Shown: in pieces, positions 25,174 through 34,910 of the stretch | Numbering within the stretch: position 1 is the stretch's first letter | How the letters are laid out: every line of letters begins with the position of its first letter | NCBI GenBank assembly: GCA_051453625.1 | Contig: JBOZIK010000001.1 | Location: 136,898,647-136,936,865 of the forward strand | Length of the DNA: 38,219 nt | Direction: 5' to 3' | DNA from: Welwitschia mirabilis | Taxonomy: Eukaryota > Gnetophyta > Gnetopsida > Welwitschiales | The notes under the pieces: model-generated | Told to the model about the DNA's origin: nothing | The model's input: the letters and a program-made list of their open reading frames with translations, nothing else | Database searches by the model: none | Made by a program: the position numbers and the translations under genes

Positions 25174-25248
25174 TGTTGGATATGCACTCCCCATGGCTAA
25201 CCCAATACCTAAGTCATGGCTTTTAGTGTGATGGTAAAAGGCCCAATA
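25174..25248 (+). repeat. 5' LTR of the TRIM, 75 bp with internal deletion
   Basis: It shares both ends with the copy at 25350-25456 but is about 32 bases shorter. It lacks the middle section that carries the CTCTAGTTTTCACATGAG stretch in the other copy. Confidence 0.82.
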
Positions 25249-25250
25249 AT

Positions 25251-25263
25251 TGGTATTAGAGCC
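25251..25263 (+). promoter_or_regulatory. primer-binding site of the TRIM
   Basis: TGGTATTAGAGCC differs by one C-to-T change from TGGTATCAGAGCC, complementary to the initiator tRNA-Met 3' end, and lies two to three bases after the 5' LTR. Confidence 0.85.
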
Positions 25264-25349
25264 ATGATTATTGGATGGTATTAGGTTTAAATCTACCTTG
25301 TGGCTTTCTAATTCATGTGAGCACTTGACATGTGGATCAACGAGGAGAT

Positions 25350-25456
25350 TGTTAGGCATGCACTCCCCATGCCCAACCTGATAAGTGGGTAAATGTAAAA
25401 AGGCTCTAGTTTTCACATGAGTCATGTCTTTTGGTGTGATATTAAAGAACCCAATA
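25350..25456 (+). repeat. 3' LTR of the TRIM, 107 bp
   Basis: It starts TGTTAGGCATGCACTCCCC, directly after the purine tract at 25339-25348, and ends CCCAATA like the 5' copy. Confidence 0.82.
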
Positions 25457-27979
25457 GAAGAATCCCCTTCCATCTTACCTATTCATAATAGTATTAGATG
25501 CTTCATAGGGCCTTCATACAATGCAAATTTTATGCAACCATTTTATAGATGAATCTATAATTTTTTTAGAAGCCAATATGTGATAAACTTTAATAATCAA
25601 AAGGGGCCTCAAAACCTTTGCAAAGGAGTTAGGTTTAAATATCAGCTAGTACAAAAGTAGATCATACTTCATAAACATGTGGAATAGTGTTAGGTAGGTT
25701 ATCAAAAGAAATTTAGGAGTAAAGAGAAGTAATGACAAAAACATTAACTTGGGGGTACCAATGATTAACTGGAATAGAGTTGAGTCTTGTGAAGAACTTC
25801 TCCTAAAAATTGGTAGAGATGCAATAGTTGGAATACTATATTTTTGCTTAGCAAGAGGAGGATTATCTTAGCAAACATGATCATATCAGATATATCCAAG
25901 TATAGTGCCTCAAGTGGAGTACTCCCAAAAAATATTAAGGAGATGCTAAATAGAATAATTTTTAAATTTATTTGGAATGAGGTAGAGGGAGCTATGAAGT
26001 CCATGTAATCATCTAGGAAGACATTGTGAAGCTTGTAAAGTTAAGGGTTGGGAAGTTAAGATATTAAATATGGAATTCTTATAGTGAAAGACAAGCTTAT
26101 AATGATAGAAGTAGGAGGTAATCCTCCTTGGATCAAGGTACTAAAAAGAGAGTATAAGGAATGGAAGGAGCGGTAAGTGGATTTCCACTTCTAGAGAGCC
26201 CTATTTAAAGGAAGAGAAGAACTAGTACATCTCTTGACTTGGGAAATTGGAATAGAGAACATACTGCCCATAAAAGTTTTTAATGGAAAGATCCCAAATG
26301 AATTAGAAGACATAAAACTGGAAAAAATCTAGGTAAAAGCATTGTCATTCTAAGAGTAAAGGACTACTAGAGATGGGGGAGTCTCTCTTTCTTGGGAAAC
26401 AAGCTAATCAATAAAGCATTCCATTACCTATAGTAACAAATGGTTCTAGCCCAAGTTATCTTATCATCAAGAAGAAATCAATAGAAAATGGATGGATATA
26501 GCCTAATTCAAAGGTCATTCTAATAAAAGTACAAGATGAATAGATTACTTTACAACACATGATGAAGATGTATCATGAGAAAATATGTTGTTCTAAAATG
26601 GCTGATCATAAAAGGTAAAGTTCTATCAATAGAAAACCTTAGGAAAAGGACCTATAACATTGCAAAAGCATGCAAAGCCTATAGGAACTTAGAATCTATT
26701 ATGCATTTATTATGGGAATGTCTGCTTATGCATGAGGTATACAAAAGCTTTAACAGGGAATTGAATTAGAAGAAGATCCATAATACTCTATGGAAATATG
26801 TTAACATAATCCTGTGGTTCATTTGGCTAGCTTGTAACAATAAAGTTTTTCAGAATATAAACTAGAGGATATACAATAGTTTGATAAAAATAGTAACAGA
26901 ATCTCAAGCGTTTTTATGTTGAAGCAAATGGGCAAGCTTCCCTCACATGAACTAGCAAGTGATGAGAAGTTCAGGTAATCAAGAAACCTATAGACTAAGA
27001 TTGAAGTGATTGCATGAACTCTCTTAGTGAAGCTACACAGAGATCCCTCCTCCACATATAATAAAGTGAAAGTGAATGGAAAATTAATTATTAGATAGAG
27101 AAGGAATCAAATTATAGCATCAATGATATTGCAAGCTCTAGGGTTCTAAGAAATAATGGAACGTATCTTTCTGCTTTCTTTAGCTTCAATGAAATAAACC
27201 ACTTCTTTAAGCGAGTGATGTCAAAAATAGAGAATGGTTTTATCCTCAAGGAAAATTTACAAGAATCCTAGAAAATTATTATTAAATTCATTAACATATA
27301 TATTATACAAGATAAAAACAAATTAAAGCTATGAGGCCTTATCACATCTAGAATTTTAAGGTCTAAAGATTAGCTTAAAAATTAAATTAAAATAAATTTT
27401 CTTTCCAGAAAACTTTTTTCTTAAAAGTTATTCATGTTGAATTAGCTATAATATTATTTTGTTGTTGTAATCCTTAGTGATTATAATTTTGAATAGCAAA
27501 GTTGGTGGTTCTGATAGTGGGTAAATTAATGGATTACATTAATATTATTTTCAGTTATGAAATTATTACACCATCTTTTATTTTTTGAATCTCCAACTAG
27601 TATAGATGTTATGCTATCGAGGTGATGTTATATTAAAGATTATGCTTTGAATTCCTTTTGCCTTTTAAAGGTTAAAATAATATCTTATAAATCTTCAGGA
27701 ATGTTTATATAGTGGTGATGATATCATTTACTTATTATTATTGTTACAACTTCCTACAATTTATACATAATTAAATGTTAATTATGAAGGCTTATTATTT
27801 ATTTTTCCTCATTATTATGATTAAATGTAATAGAATAGAAAGCATTTTTTTATATTATTAAAGTACCCCATGGCTAGGAAAGCCTTTATGAGATGTTAAG
27901 AAACCCCCACCTTTACCATTAGCTCATGATTTGTCCTTCTGCATTCTTGAGCCCTTTTACTTATTTCACATTCTCTTAT

Positions 27980-27987
27980 TATAAATA
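27980..27987 (+). promoter_or_regulatory. TATA box of the 5' LTR
   Basis: TATAAATA followed by GGGTT sits 640 bases into the LTR. The same octamer, also followed by GGGTT, is kept at the matching place in the 3' LTR (37542-37549, 653 bases in). Conservation in both copies, in otherwise mutated sequence, supports a core promoter, with transcription expected to start about 30 bases downstream. Confidence 0.7.
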
Positions 27988-28404
27988 GGGTTATCCTTCC
28001 TTCAAGTTAAGCTTATTTTTCAAAAGGAATTTTCCTTTAAACCTTGAATATTAGGAGGTATAGGAGATTCAAAAACTTGAAAGATCTTCAAAGTCCTTAA
28101 ATACCATGATCTGATATGGTATGATTATATTCCTTATTGCTTTCTTATTGGTCCTTTATTTTATATGCATTCTGTTATTATGTTTATCATGTCTATTTCT
28201 TATGAAATTAATATAAAAATATGTGATGCTTGATAAAAATAGAATCAATCTTGTTCTAAGTCTTAACTCTTATTACTTTCTATACTCGATGTCTTGATAA
28301 TATAAACTCAAGTTATTCTTGTCTTAAGTTGATACTTCATAGGTATACCTTATCATACATTTCTTAACATCGTGATTTCTTGTGAACTTATGGTTATGTA
28401 ATTC

Positions 28405-28583
28405 CATAGATCACCGAATGAGGTAGTGGGCTTCACAGATCACTAAATAAGGTAGTGAAGTAAGAATTCCATATATTATCGAATGAGGCAATGGGGATGA
28501 TAGATTGACCACAGATCGCTAAATGAAGTAGTGGGCTTCACAGATTGCCAAATGAAGCAATGAAGTGAATAAGATGTAAAATA

Positions 28584-28625
<42 letters not shown>

Positions 28626-28735
28626 TGAGAACCATAAATTGCCAAATGAGGAAGAGATTTAAATAAAATATGAACCACAGATCACCAAATGAGGTAGTGG
28701 GCTTAATAGATCGCCAAATGAGGTAGTGAAGTAAT
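28405..28735 (+). repeat. minisatellite array 1, about 8 units
   Basis: Units start near 28405, 28434, 28470, 28510, 28539, 28633, 28676 and 28705. The core is CAGATCACCAAATGAGGTAG with the tail alternating between a short GTGGGCTT form and a longer GTGAAGT form. A (TA)n tract interrupts the fifth unit. The array begins 1065 bases into the LTR, about 425 bases after the TATA box, so it should lie in the transcribed leader. Confidence 0.93.
28592..28622. repeat. (TA)n microsatellite within array 1
   Basis: A tract of about 15 TA units, with a GTG interruption just before it. The matching place in the 3' LTR holds (ACAT)n, (AT)n and (GA)n instead. Confidence 0.95.
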
Positions 28736-29363
28736 TGAACTATTAGAAAGTATATATCAATTTTTCTCATTTCAGAACCATAAGTGATATAACTTGTTTC
28801 ATGAAGTTCTTACTTTTGTCCTTCTTATCTTGACATTTGAAAAGTCTTTATCTTGTCTTGCCTTGTTTTTCCTGAATCATATTGGGAGCTGTGAAATTTT
28901 CATAATTTTCATTCAATACTTCTTATGTAACAAGTAAAAAATCTAGAGTATGATTATTAAAGTGGGCATAAAGATGTGAAGGGTTATTATTCTAGTCTTA
29001 TTGAAAAAATTTTGTAGAATGAACTTGCATTTCCTTCATAAATCCTGAAATTTTTAGAGTTTAGATAACTGTGATTTGAGAATACTGTGTATCTTTCTTG
29101 AATAATGTTACATTGGATGTGCATTAATAGTTAGACTCTATTTTTATTATGTGTGTTTCTTACAAATTTATCAAATTCTTCAGTCTTGATACATTGAGAA
29201 TTGTATAGTAAATATCTTTCCTTTGATATATTATTGCAATGAAATATGAAGATTTGATCATATATTCTTTATACTTTTATTAAATAATTTTATTGAGAAG
29301 CTTGAAATCTTTAATAATCTATTTACCTTGAGCATACATCGAATGTCAATTTGTGAATATCTT

Positions 29364-29463
29364 NNNNNNNNNNNNNNNNNNNNNNNNNNNNNNNNNNNNN
29401 NNNNNNNNNNNNNNNNNNNNNNNNNNNNNNNNNNNNNNNNNNNNNNNNNNNNNNNNNNNNNNN
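29364..29463. other. assembly gap, 100 N, inside the 5' LTR
   Basis: Exactly 100 N, a common placeholder for unknown length. The 44 bases to its left (29320-29363) recur without change at 30748-30791. Confidence 0.99.
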
Positions 29464-29707
29464 CCACTATGTATTTGTTGTGTCTATTTCTTATGAATAA
29501 ATATAAATGTGTGTGATGTTTGATAATTAAGTAGATTTAATTCTTATTTTAAATCTCGACCCCTACTATTTTTTGTTAATTGATGTCTTCGATAATCTAA
29601 ATACAAGTTGTTCTTATCATGATTTGATGCTTTATTATTATTCATCTTATATTCCTCTTATTGTTATGATTTCTTAAGAACTTATGGTTATGTATATTCA
29701 ACTGAAC

Positions 29708-30151
29708 ACTGAATGAGGCACTGTAAGATTAGAANNNNNNNNNNTTACCCACAGATCACAAAATGAGGCAATGGAAATGATAGATTGATCACAGATCACC
29801 AAATGAGGCACTGGGAATGACAGATTAACCATAGATCATCAAATGATGTAGTGGGCTTTACAGATCACTGAATGAGGCAGTGAAGTAATTGAAAAGTGAA
29901 AAATATTATATGAACCATAGATCACTGAATGAGATAGTGGGCTTTACAAATCGCTAAATGAGGTAGTGAGGTGAGTAAAATGTGAAAAATATTATATAAA
30001 CCACAGACCATCAAATGAGGTAGTGGGCTTCACAGATCACTAAAAAAGGTAGTGAAGTGAGTAAAATATAAAAAATATTATATGAAAACAATAGATCACT
30101 AAATGAGGTAGTGGACTTCATAGATTTCCAAGTGATATAGTGAAGTGATTG
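29708..30151 (+). repeat. minisatellite array 2, with 86-88-bp higher-order period
   Basis: About 11 units of the same family as array 1. In the right half short and long units alternate, making a dimer of about 86-88 bases: dimers start near 29916, 30002 and 30090. The long unit ends with a GTGAAAAATATTATATGAAC-like tail. A 10-N gap (29735-29744) lies inside the first units. Confidence 0.92.
29735..29744. other. assembly gap, 10 N, inside minisatellite array 2
   Basis: A ten-base run of N within the repeat array; unit number at this end is therefore not reliable. Confidence 0.98.
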
Positions 30152-31098
30152 AAATATATATAAGTTTACAATCAATTATTCTTACTTTATAAGCATAAGA
30201 CCATTTCTCTTGTATTACACATTGTCTCTTGAAGTTCTTACCTTTTTCCTTCCTATCTTAACATTTAAAAATCCTCATCTTGCCTTGTCTCACCTGGGCC
30301 ATACTAGGAGCTATGAAATTTTCACAGTTCTCATTCCTTATTCTTTATGTAATAAGAGGAAAACCTGGAGTATGATTACTAAAGAGAACATAAATAAGAA
30401 ATGGATTATTATTTTAATCTTGTTAGAAAATTATTGCAAAACAAAACTTGTTTCTCTTGATTAATCCTAAAATGTTTATAGTTTAAATGATTATGATTTA
30501 AAATTTATTGTGTACTTTTCTTAAAGGATGTGTCATTAGATAAGTGTAGGTTAATAGATTAATCCCATTTTTATTATATGTGTCCCTTGTAACTTTTATG
30601 GAATTCTTTAGTATTTTAGTGCTTAAATGATGAATCATGAATATCTTTTCTTGGAATATATTATAATAATGAAATATGAAATTTAATCACATATTCCTTT
30701 ATGTAGTTCTTGAATATTATATTGAGAACTGGAACTCTTCAATAATGTATTTACCTTGAGCATACATCGAATGTCAATTTGTGAATATCTTTTTTTGAGT
30801 TATTACTTAATAAAGTATGGAGTTGGGCAATTTATTTTTATGCATCATTACAATCCTTCCTTGAAACTTTATAGTCTAATTATGAATATTAAATTTAGGA
30901 GTTATGACTTTAAATACTATTATAAATAAATATGTTAAAGGGGTTTAAAATTTGGGGTCCTCACATGATAAAAATTTTATTAAAATCATGGATTATTTTA
31001 TAATTAATGCATATGATAAATGAAAGGATGAGGACTTAACCCTTTTCCAAATAAGTAATATTAAAAAACTTAAAGATCGAAATGCAAGCATTACATTT

Positions 31099-31110
31099 TG
31101 GTATCAAATC
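31099..31110 (+). promoter_or_regulatory. primer-binding site of the large LTR element
   Basis: TGGTATCAAATC followed by ATAGGTTT resembles the TGGTATCAGAGC-ATAGGTT context common in plant LTR elements, with two mismatches. It lies three bases after the ACA end of the 5' LTR. Confidence 0.75.
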
Positions 31111-33603
31111 ATAGGTTTCAATTTTGAGATGCATAGTTGTTTTTCGATTAAAGGATAAAGGTGAAAGCTTGTAATGATTTGTGAAAGTAAGTTAAAAAGG
31201 ACTTCATCAACCTTTTATCACAATCTAGTAGACAATTGCTAATGACCTTTGGCATTTATCCTAATTAATAAGTACATATTTTCAAAATGATTTGGCTATT
31301 AGTAGACAATAGAAGTACTCAAATTATAATTAAAAGTAAAGAAATGATTCTCTAATTTAATTTTAAAAACCAACTCCATCAGTTATGTTGTTGTGTTTTA
31401 CATACACTTCAATCATGGTGAACTCAAGGATCCTTTTGCTATCCACATCCTACATCTCACACATACAACATAATGCAAATGTGATAGTCATAAGAAGAGA
31501 AAAGTGTTAAGGAAAGCATGAAGAAGATGCAAAGTGGGAAGTGTTTTCTCTATCGGTAAGTGTAAAGGACATCAACAAAGATACAAATACATAGTATGGA
31601 CCTTCAAGGTCACAAACCACATCCATAGAACTAATCTTTGAAGGATCAAACAAATATCATAACCCAAATGATGGAGGAACATTATCAGATACATTTAATG
31701 CTTACTAAAGATGTTTAAAGCTATTGATTACTTTTTGGTGGATGGGGGGATGATGTCTTAAGGTGTTTAAAAAAGGAGGACTATACGTGAAGTACAGATG
31801 TTTGAAAGGCTAGAGAATCATTTGGATGTCCTTCTCGACTATTATGATAGTTGAAATAGAATTGTAACAGTCTTGTCTTAAAGAGGCAACTAATGAATTA
31901 ATAGGAGCCTCTTATATTACAACACTGAATTGAATTTACCATTCATTATAACAAGTATTAACCAGCATATAAGCTTAAAAGAAGAATTGATACATTACTT
32001 TTCCAATTATGCATTACTATTTCTTAATCTTGCATCTTCTTGAAAGCTTCTTTTGTTGACCTTCTTTCATCCTTCAGGTAGATCCTATTGCTTCTTAATT
32101 AAATCCACTATTTTCCTTCCACAAATCATAGATCCTCCTCATCCTTGACTTCTCTATGTTTCTATGTATTTTGTGATTTTTATTTATTGTGTCTGAGTTA
32201 AGATTAAGATTATCATCAATAGTGGAAGAATACCAAGTCAACAAGCTTAATCCATAACTCCAAATCTCTCCTCAAATTTTTCCTCTTCATTTTGACATAA
32301 TCAAGAGGCTTAGCATTTTGCTATGTCTTATGCAAAATTTGATTCATGCATAGAGGCTGCTTGTGTTCTGTTAGCCATCAAGTAATGGTTAACATGGTGA
32401 TTGTTCTACTATCATGTGAGTGATAAGAGGGCAAATGCACAACTGCCATTGAATGTGTTTTACCTTTGCACAAACAAGTCTAAAATGACATGTTAGCACT
32501 ATATGTGTGAGTAATATTTAATTTGTGAATCCAATAAAGGCATGTTTAGGTAGTCTTTCATTTTCATTTGTAACATAGAACATCAAAGTCTGAGTGTTTT
32601 AGGTGAACTTGTCTTTAAGTTGCGTTACTACATTAGCAAACCCATCAATTATTTTAGAATTTTTAATAGCATGAAAAAGTATTATTAAATAATTCACACT
32701 TGATTTTGTATTTTAAATGGCATATTAAGTTTAGTAGTTATGCTTTAAAGGACTACATCTTAAGAGAATTATGTAGAATGTTAATATCCCAATGCAAGAA
32801 ACTCATAGAGGAATGAAGAGCCATAAATGCATTTATTAGGAATTTATCCTAAGTAATGAAGAAGAAAATGGCCCCTAAAATAGTTATTAATTTGATCACG
32901 TCAATAATGGCAATTAATCTCAAATGGTATTTTGGTAATTAAAATGTTTGTTAAATATAAATATTGTATCATCCAAGCACTGTATTAGCATGACGTTTAT
33001 TATGGATAACTTGTGGTGGATAAACATAAATCATTACAGCCTTATAAATCTAATACAACAAATTAGCTTCTACTAGTTAGCTGACTACGCATGCACGACC
33101 TAGTAGAACAATGAATAAAATCATGTACACACTTCAAAACACACATGGCTCATGACATTCACTCTATTTCTTGTCCTTCTAACATAGAGACATTATTTTT
33201 TTCTTTCTTTTTTAATGCTATATGATATACATTCTCCTTTATGCATTTCATGCCTTATCTCTCCCTCAATATTATGATATTTTGGTGCATCTTTATTGTG
33301 TGTCAATTTGTGATATTAGTGTCTCTGCCTGTATGCATTCCTAGTGTGTTTTCACACCCAAGGCCACTTCTTCATAGCCTTTTTCTTATGCCAAGGTCTT
33401 TCTTACTTCTTGTCAGCTACAACAACCATAACATAGAAACCTTTATGAATTGCTTGTTAATGTCATTATCCTCTAGGTAGTATAGCATCTTCATCTTCAA
33501 GATATGTTTTTCATGATGCTTCTTCACCTTCAAGCATTATTAGCACTAGCATTGGCATCAATGCATTCTTTAAACAATCCTAAAATGCTTTAGTATTTCT
33601 TCA

Positions 33604-33763
33604 TATTTCTAATAATTCCATGTTTTTGAGAGATNNNNNNNNNNNNNNNNNNNNNNNNNNNNNNNNNNNNNNNNNNNNNNNNNNNNNNNNNNNNNNNNNN
33701 NNNNNNNNNNNNNNNNNNNNNNNNNNNNNNNNNNTATTTCTAATAATTCCATGTTATTGAGAG
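33604..33763. repeat. 29-bp direct repeat flanking a 100-N gap
   Basis: The sequence ending at the gap (33604-33632) recurs at the first bases after it (33735-33763) with one mismatch. The gap is exactly 100 N (33635-33734). This is the pattern of two contig ends that overlap but were not merged; a real tandem repeat that stopped assembly is the alternative. Confidence 0.9.
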
Positions 33764-34844
33764 CTTCCAAATCATTTTTTTAAATGATTTTAGAGATTAT
33801 GATCTAATGTTTGAAATCAAGAATCAATCCTTTTAATGATCTTTTCAATATCTTGCCTTTTCTTTAGATTTTAAAAGATTTAATCTAGCTCTTATTGGGA
33901 AGTTGTATTAGCAATTATATAGCATAATAAAATTGTTAGGTTATCTTACATTAATGTTCTAAGGAAGAAGATAAGAATCCTATAAACCAAGAAGAAAGTG
34001 AATCTCTGGTCAGATAAAATTTGTAAGGCTAAAAGATTCTAAATTATACATCTTGATGTCAGTAGATTTAATTTCATGAGAATTTGCAATGATTCCTTTA
34101 TCACCCTTATTGCTGGAAGATGGAACTTATTGTTGATACTGAGATTTTTATTAGAGAAAAATAGCATGCTTTTTAAAAAGTCAAAACATTTCAAAAACTC
34201 AAACTAATTGTACATATCCACTTATAAGAAAGCTAGTATGATACATTATCAAAAGAAAAGCATTCAACTAATGAACTATAGATTACATCCATTATAATTG
34301 GTGAAATTAAACAAAATTTTATAGGTGATGAGGATCGAACACACAAAAAAGATCAAGAGTTTGTTGTACAATGAGAAATAAATGCATAAGATTTGGCATT
34401 AGAATTCTAGAATTTTAAGTTACCAAGTGAATAGATCTCCAAATCTGATAGAATCCTATCAAAAGTGAAGGTGAATATACTATAAAATAAAATGATATTT
34501 CTTGAGGTTAAATATATCTACAAGCCAACAAAAATAGAAGAATCATCCTTTGATCCTTAGAAATTCCATTTTTTTTTACTTCTGTAAGACTGTTGGATAG
34601 CGCCATCGTAATGTAACTTCATTTTCAAAAACATTTATTACCACTAAGTCAAAAAAACCTTGAAAGGAGAGATGAAAATTTCTAATAAGAGAGAGTAAAA
34701 TACTATTCAAACACTTGTATTCTTATTGTAAGGGAAGCTAATAGTATTAGCAAAGGTAAGCACTGTGTCAACATCACTAGGTATTGGTCACTACCTTTTT
34801 CTCTTGTTAACCGTGTCTTCAATTTTAATGCCTTACAAGAGTGT

Positions 34845-34910
34845 CCTTATAATTAACATTATTCCAACTCTACCTTTTATACTCTATCCCTATAATTAAT
34901 ACTATTCCAA
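34845..34910. repeat. short direct repeat, 23 bp at 43-bp spacing
   Basis: CCTTATAATTAACATTATTC at 34845 is echoed by CCCTATAATTAATACTATTC at 34888, each followed by CAA. A small, diverged duplication with no known role. Confidence 0.6.

Larger units (their letters stand above)
25174..25456 (+). mobile_element. TRIM (miniature LTR retrotransposon), 283 bp, inside LINE-B
   Basis: Two direct repeats begin TGTTGGATATGCACTCCCCAT (one base different in style from TGTTAGGCATGCACTCCCCAT) at 25174 and 25350 and end in CCCAATA. Between them lie a tRNA-Met-like PBS (25251-25263) right after the first LTR and a purine tract AACGAGGAGA (25339-25348) right before the second. This is the full layout of a TRIM, which encodes no protein and needs enzymes supplied by other elements. 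It splits the RGLxQGDPLSPYLF motif of LINE-B RT. The 5-base flanks GAGGG (25169-25173) and GAAGA (25457-25461) may be a target-site duplication altered by two transitions. The exact LTR 3' ends are uncertain by a few bases. Confidence 0.85.
21980..27290 (+). mobile_element. L1 LINE-B, decayed, interrupted by a TRIM
   Basis: The plus strand carries ORF1 with CCHC knuckles, then ORF2 with endonuclease, RT and a C-terminal zinc-binding (zf-RVT-like) region, in L1 order. Coding similarity spans about 5.3 kb including a 283-bp TRIM insertion at 25174-25456. The ends are approximate: no poly(A) tail or target-site duplication was identified. The right end lies just before the LTR element that starts at 27340. 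LINE-A, of the same general type, sits head-to-head with it. Stops and frameshifts occur in every part. Confidence 0.86.
23370..27290 (+). pseudogene. LINE-B ORF2: endonuclease, RT and zf-RVT-like region, broken
   Basis: The endonuclease shows IVYL-stop-NTK where the family has the catalytic QETK motif; the Glu position is Asn (23441-23443). VNIYASQFQ follows, then IIIRNYNQTL for IGGDFNQTL, with Asp now Asn (23717-23719). SRIDRVLINPNLM (about 23890-23925) closes the domain. RT traces include KVLVTKIKPFL and motif A KLNIREAYDG, with the catalytic Asp again Asn (24990-24992). The RGLxQGDPLSPYLF motif is split by the TRIM. After it come ELGLNIS (near 25630) and the GVPMIN segment (near 25755). 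At 26575-26769 a cysteine- and tryptophan-bearing stretch with ESIMHLLWEC matches zf-RVT, followed by a WLACNNKVFQ motif near 26825. Confidence 0.87.
27340..31095 (+). repeat. 5' LTR region with internal duplication
   Basis: Copy A (27340-29363) runs from the LTR start through a TATA box, a minisatellite and a 3' part. Copy B (29464-30791) repeats the part corresponding to about 28170-29363 of copy A, with clear divergence, and continues to the LTR end near 31095, three bases before the PBS. The two are separated by a 100-N gap. Either the LTR carries a tandem duplication of about 1.3 kb, or the gap hides missing sequence, so that A and B belong to different LTRs. Confidence 0.72.

Noticed and set aside
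25144-25473. 109-residue open stretch on the minus strand
   Set aside because: It covers the TRIM antisense, including both LTRs and the PBS; the TRIM explains the sequence.
25765-27055. Minus-strand open stretches at 25765-26004 and 26819-27055
   Set aside because: They are antisense to recognisable LINE-B ORF2 sequence on the plus strand.
28519-28770. 83-residue open stretch on the minus strand
   Set aside because: It passes through the minisatellite and the (TA)n tract and reads as a low-complexity peptide.
28405-30151. CRISPR-like array of direct repeats
   Set aside because: Units vary in sequence and length, the sequence between cores is itself repeated, and the arrays sit at a fixed place in plant LTRs.
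31400-31900. Possible gypsy gag just after the PBS
   Set aside because: The position is right and the sequence less AT-rich, but no Gag motif or zinc knuckle could be read in any plus frame.
33241-33480. 79-residue open stretch on the plus strand
   Set aside because: No signature of Gag, Pol or a host family; it lies inside the LTR element and is hydrophobic by composition only.
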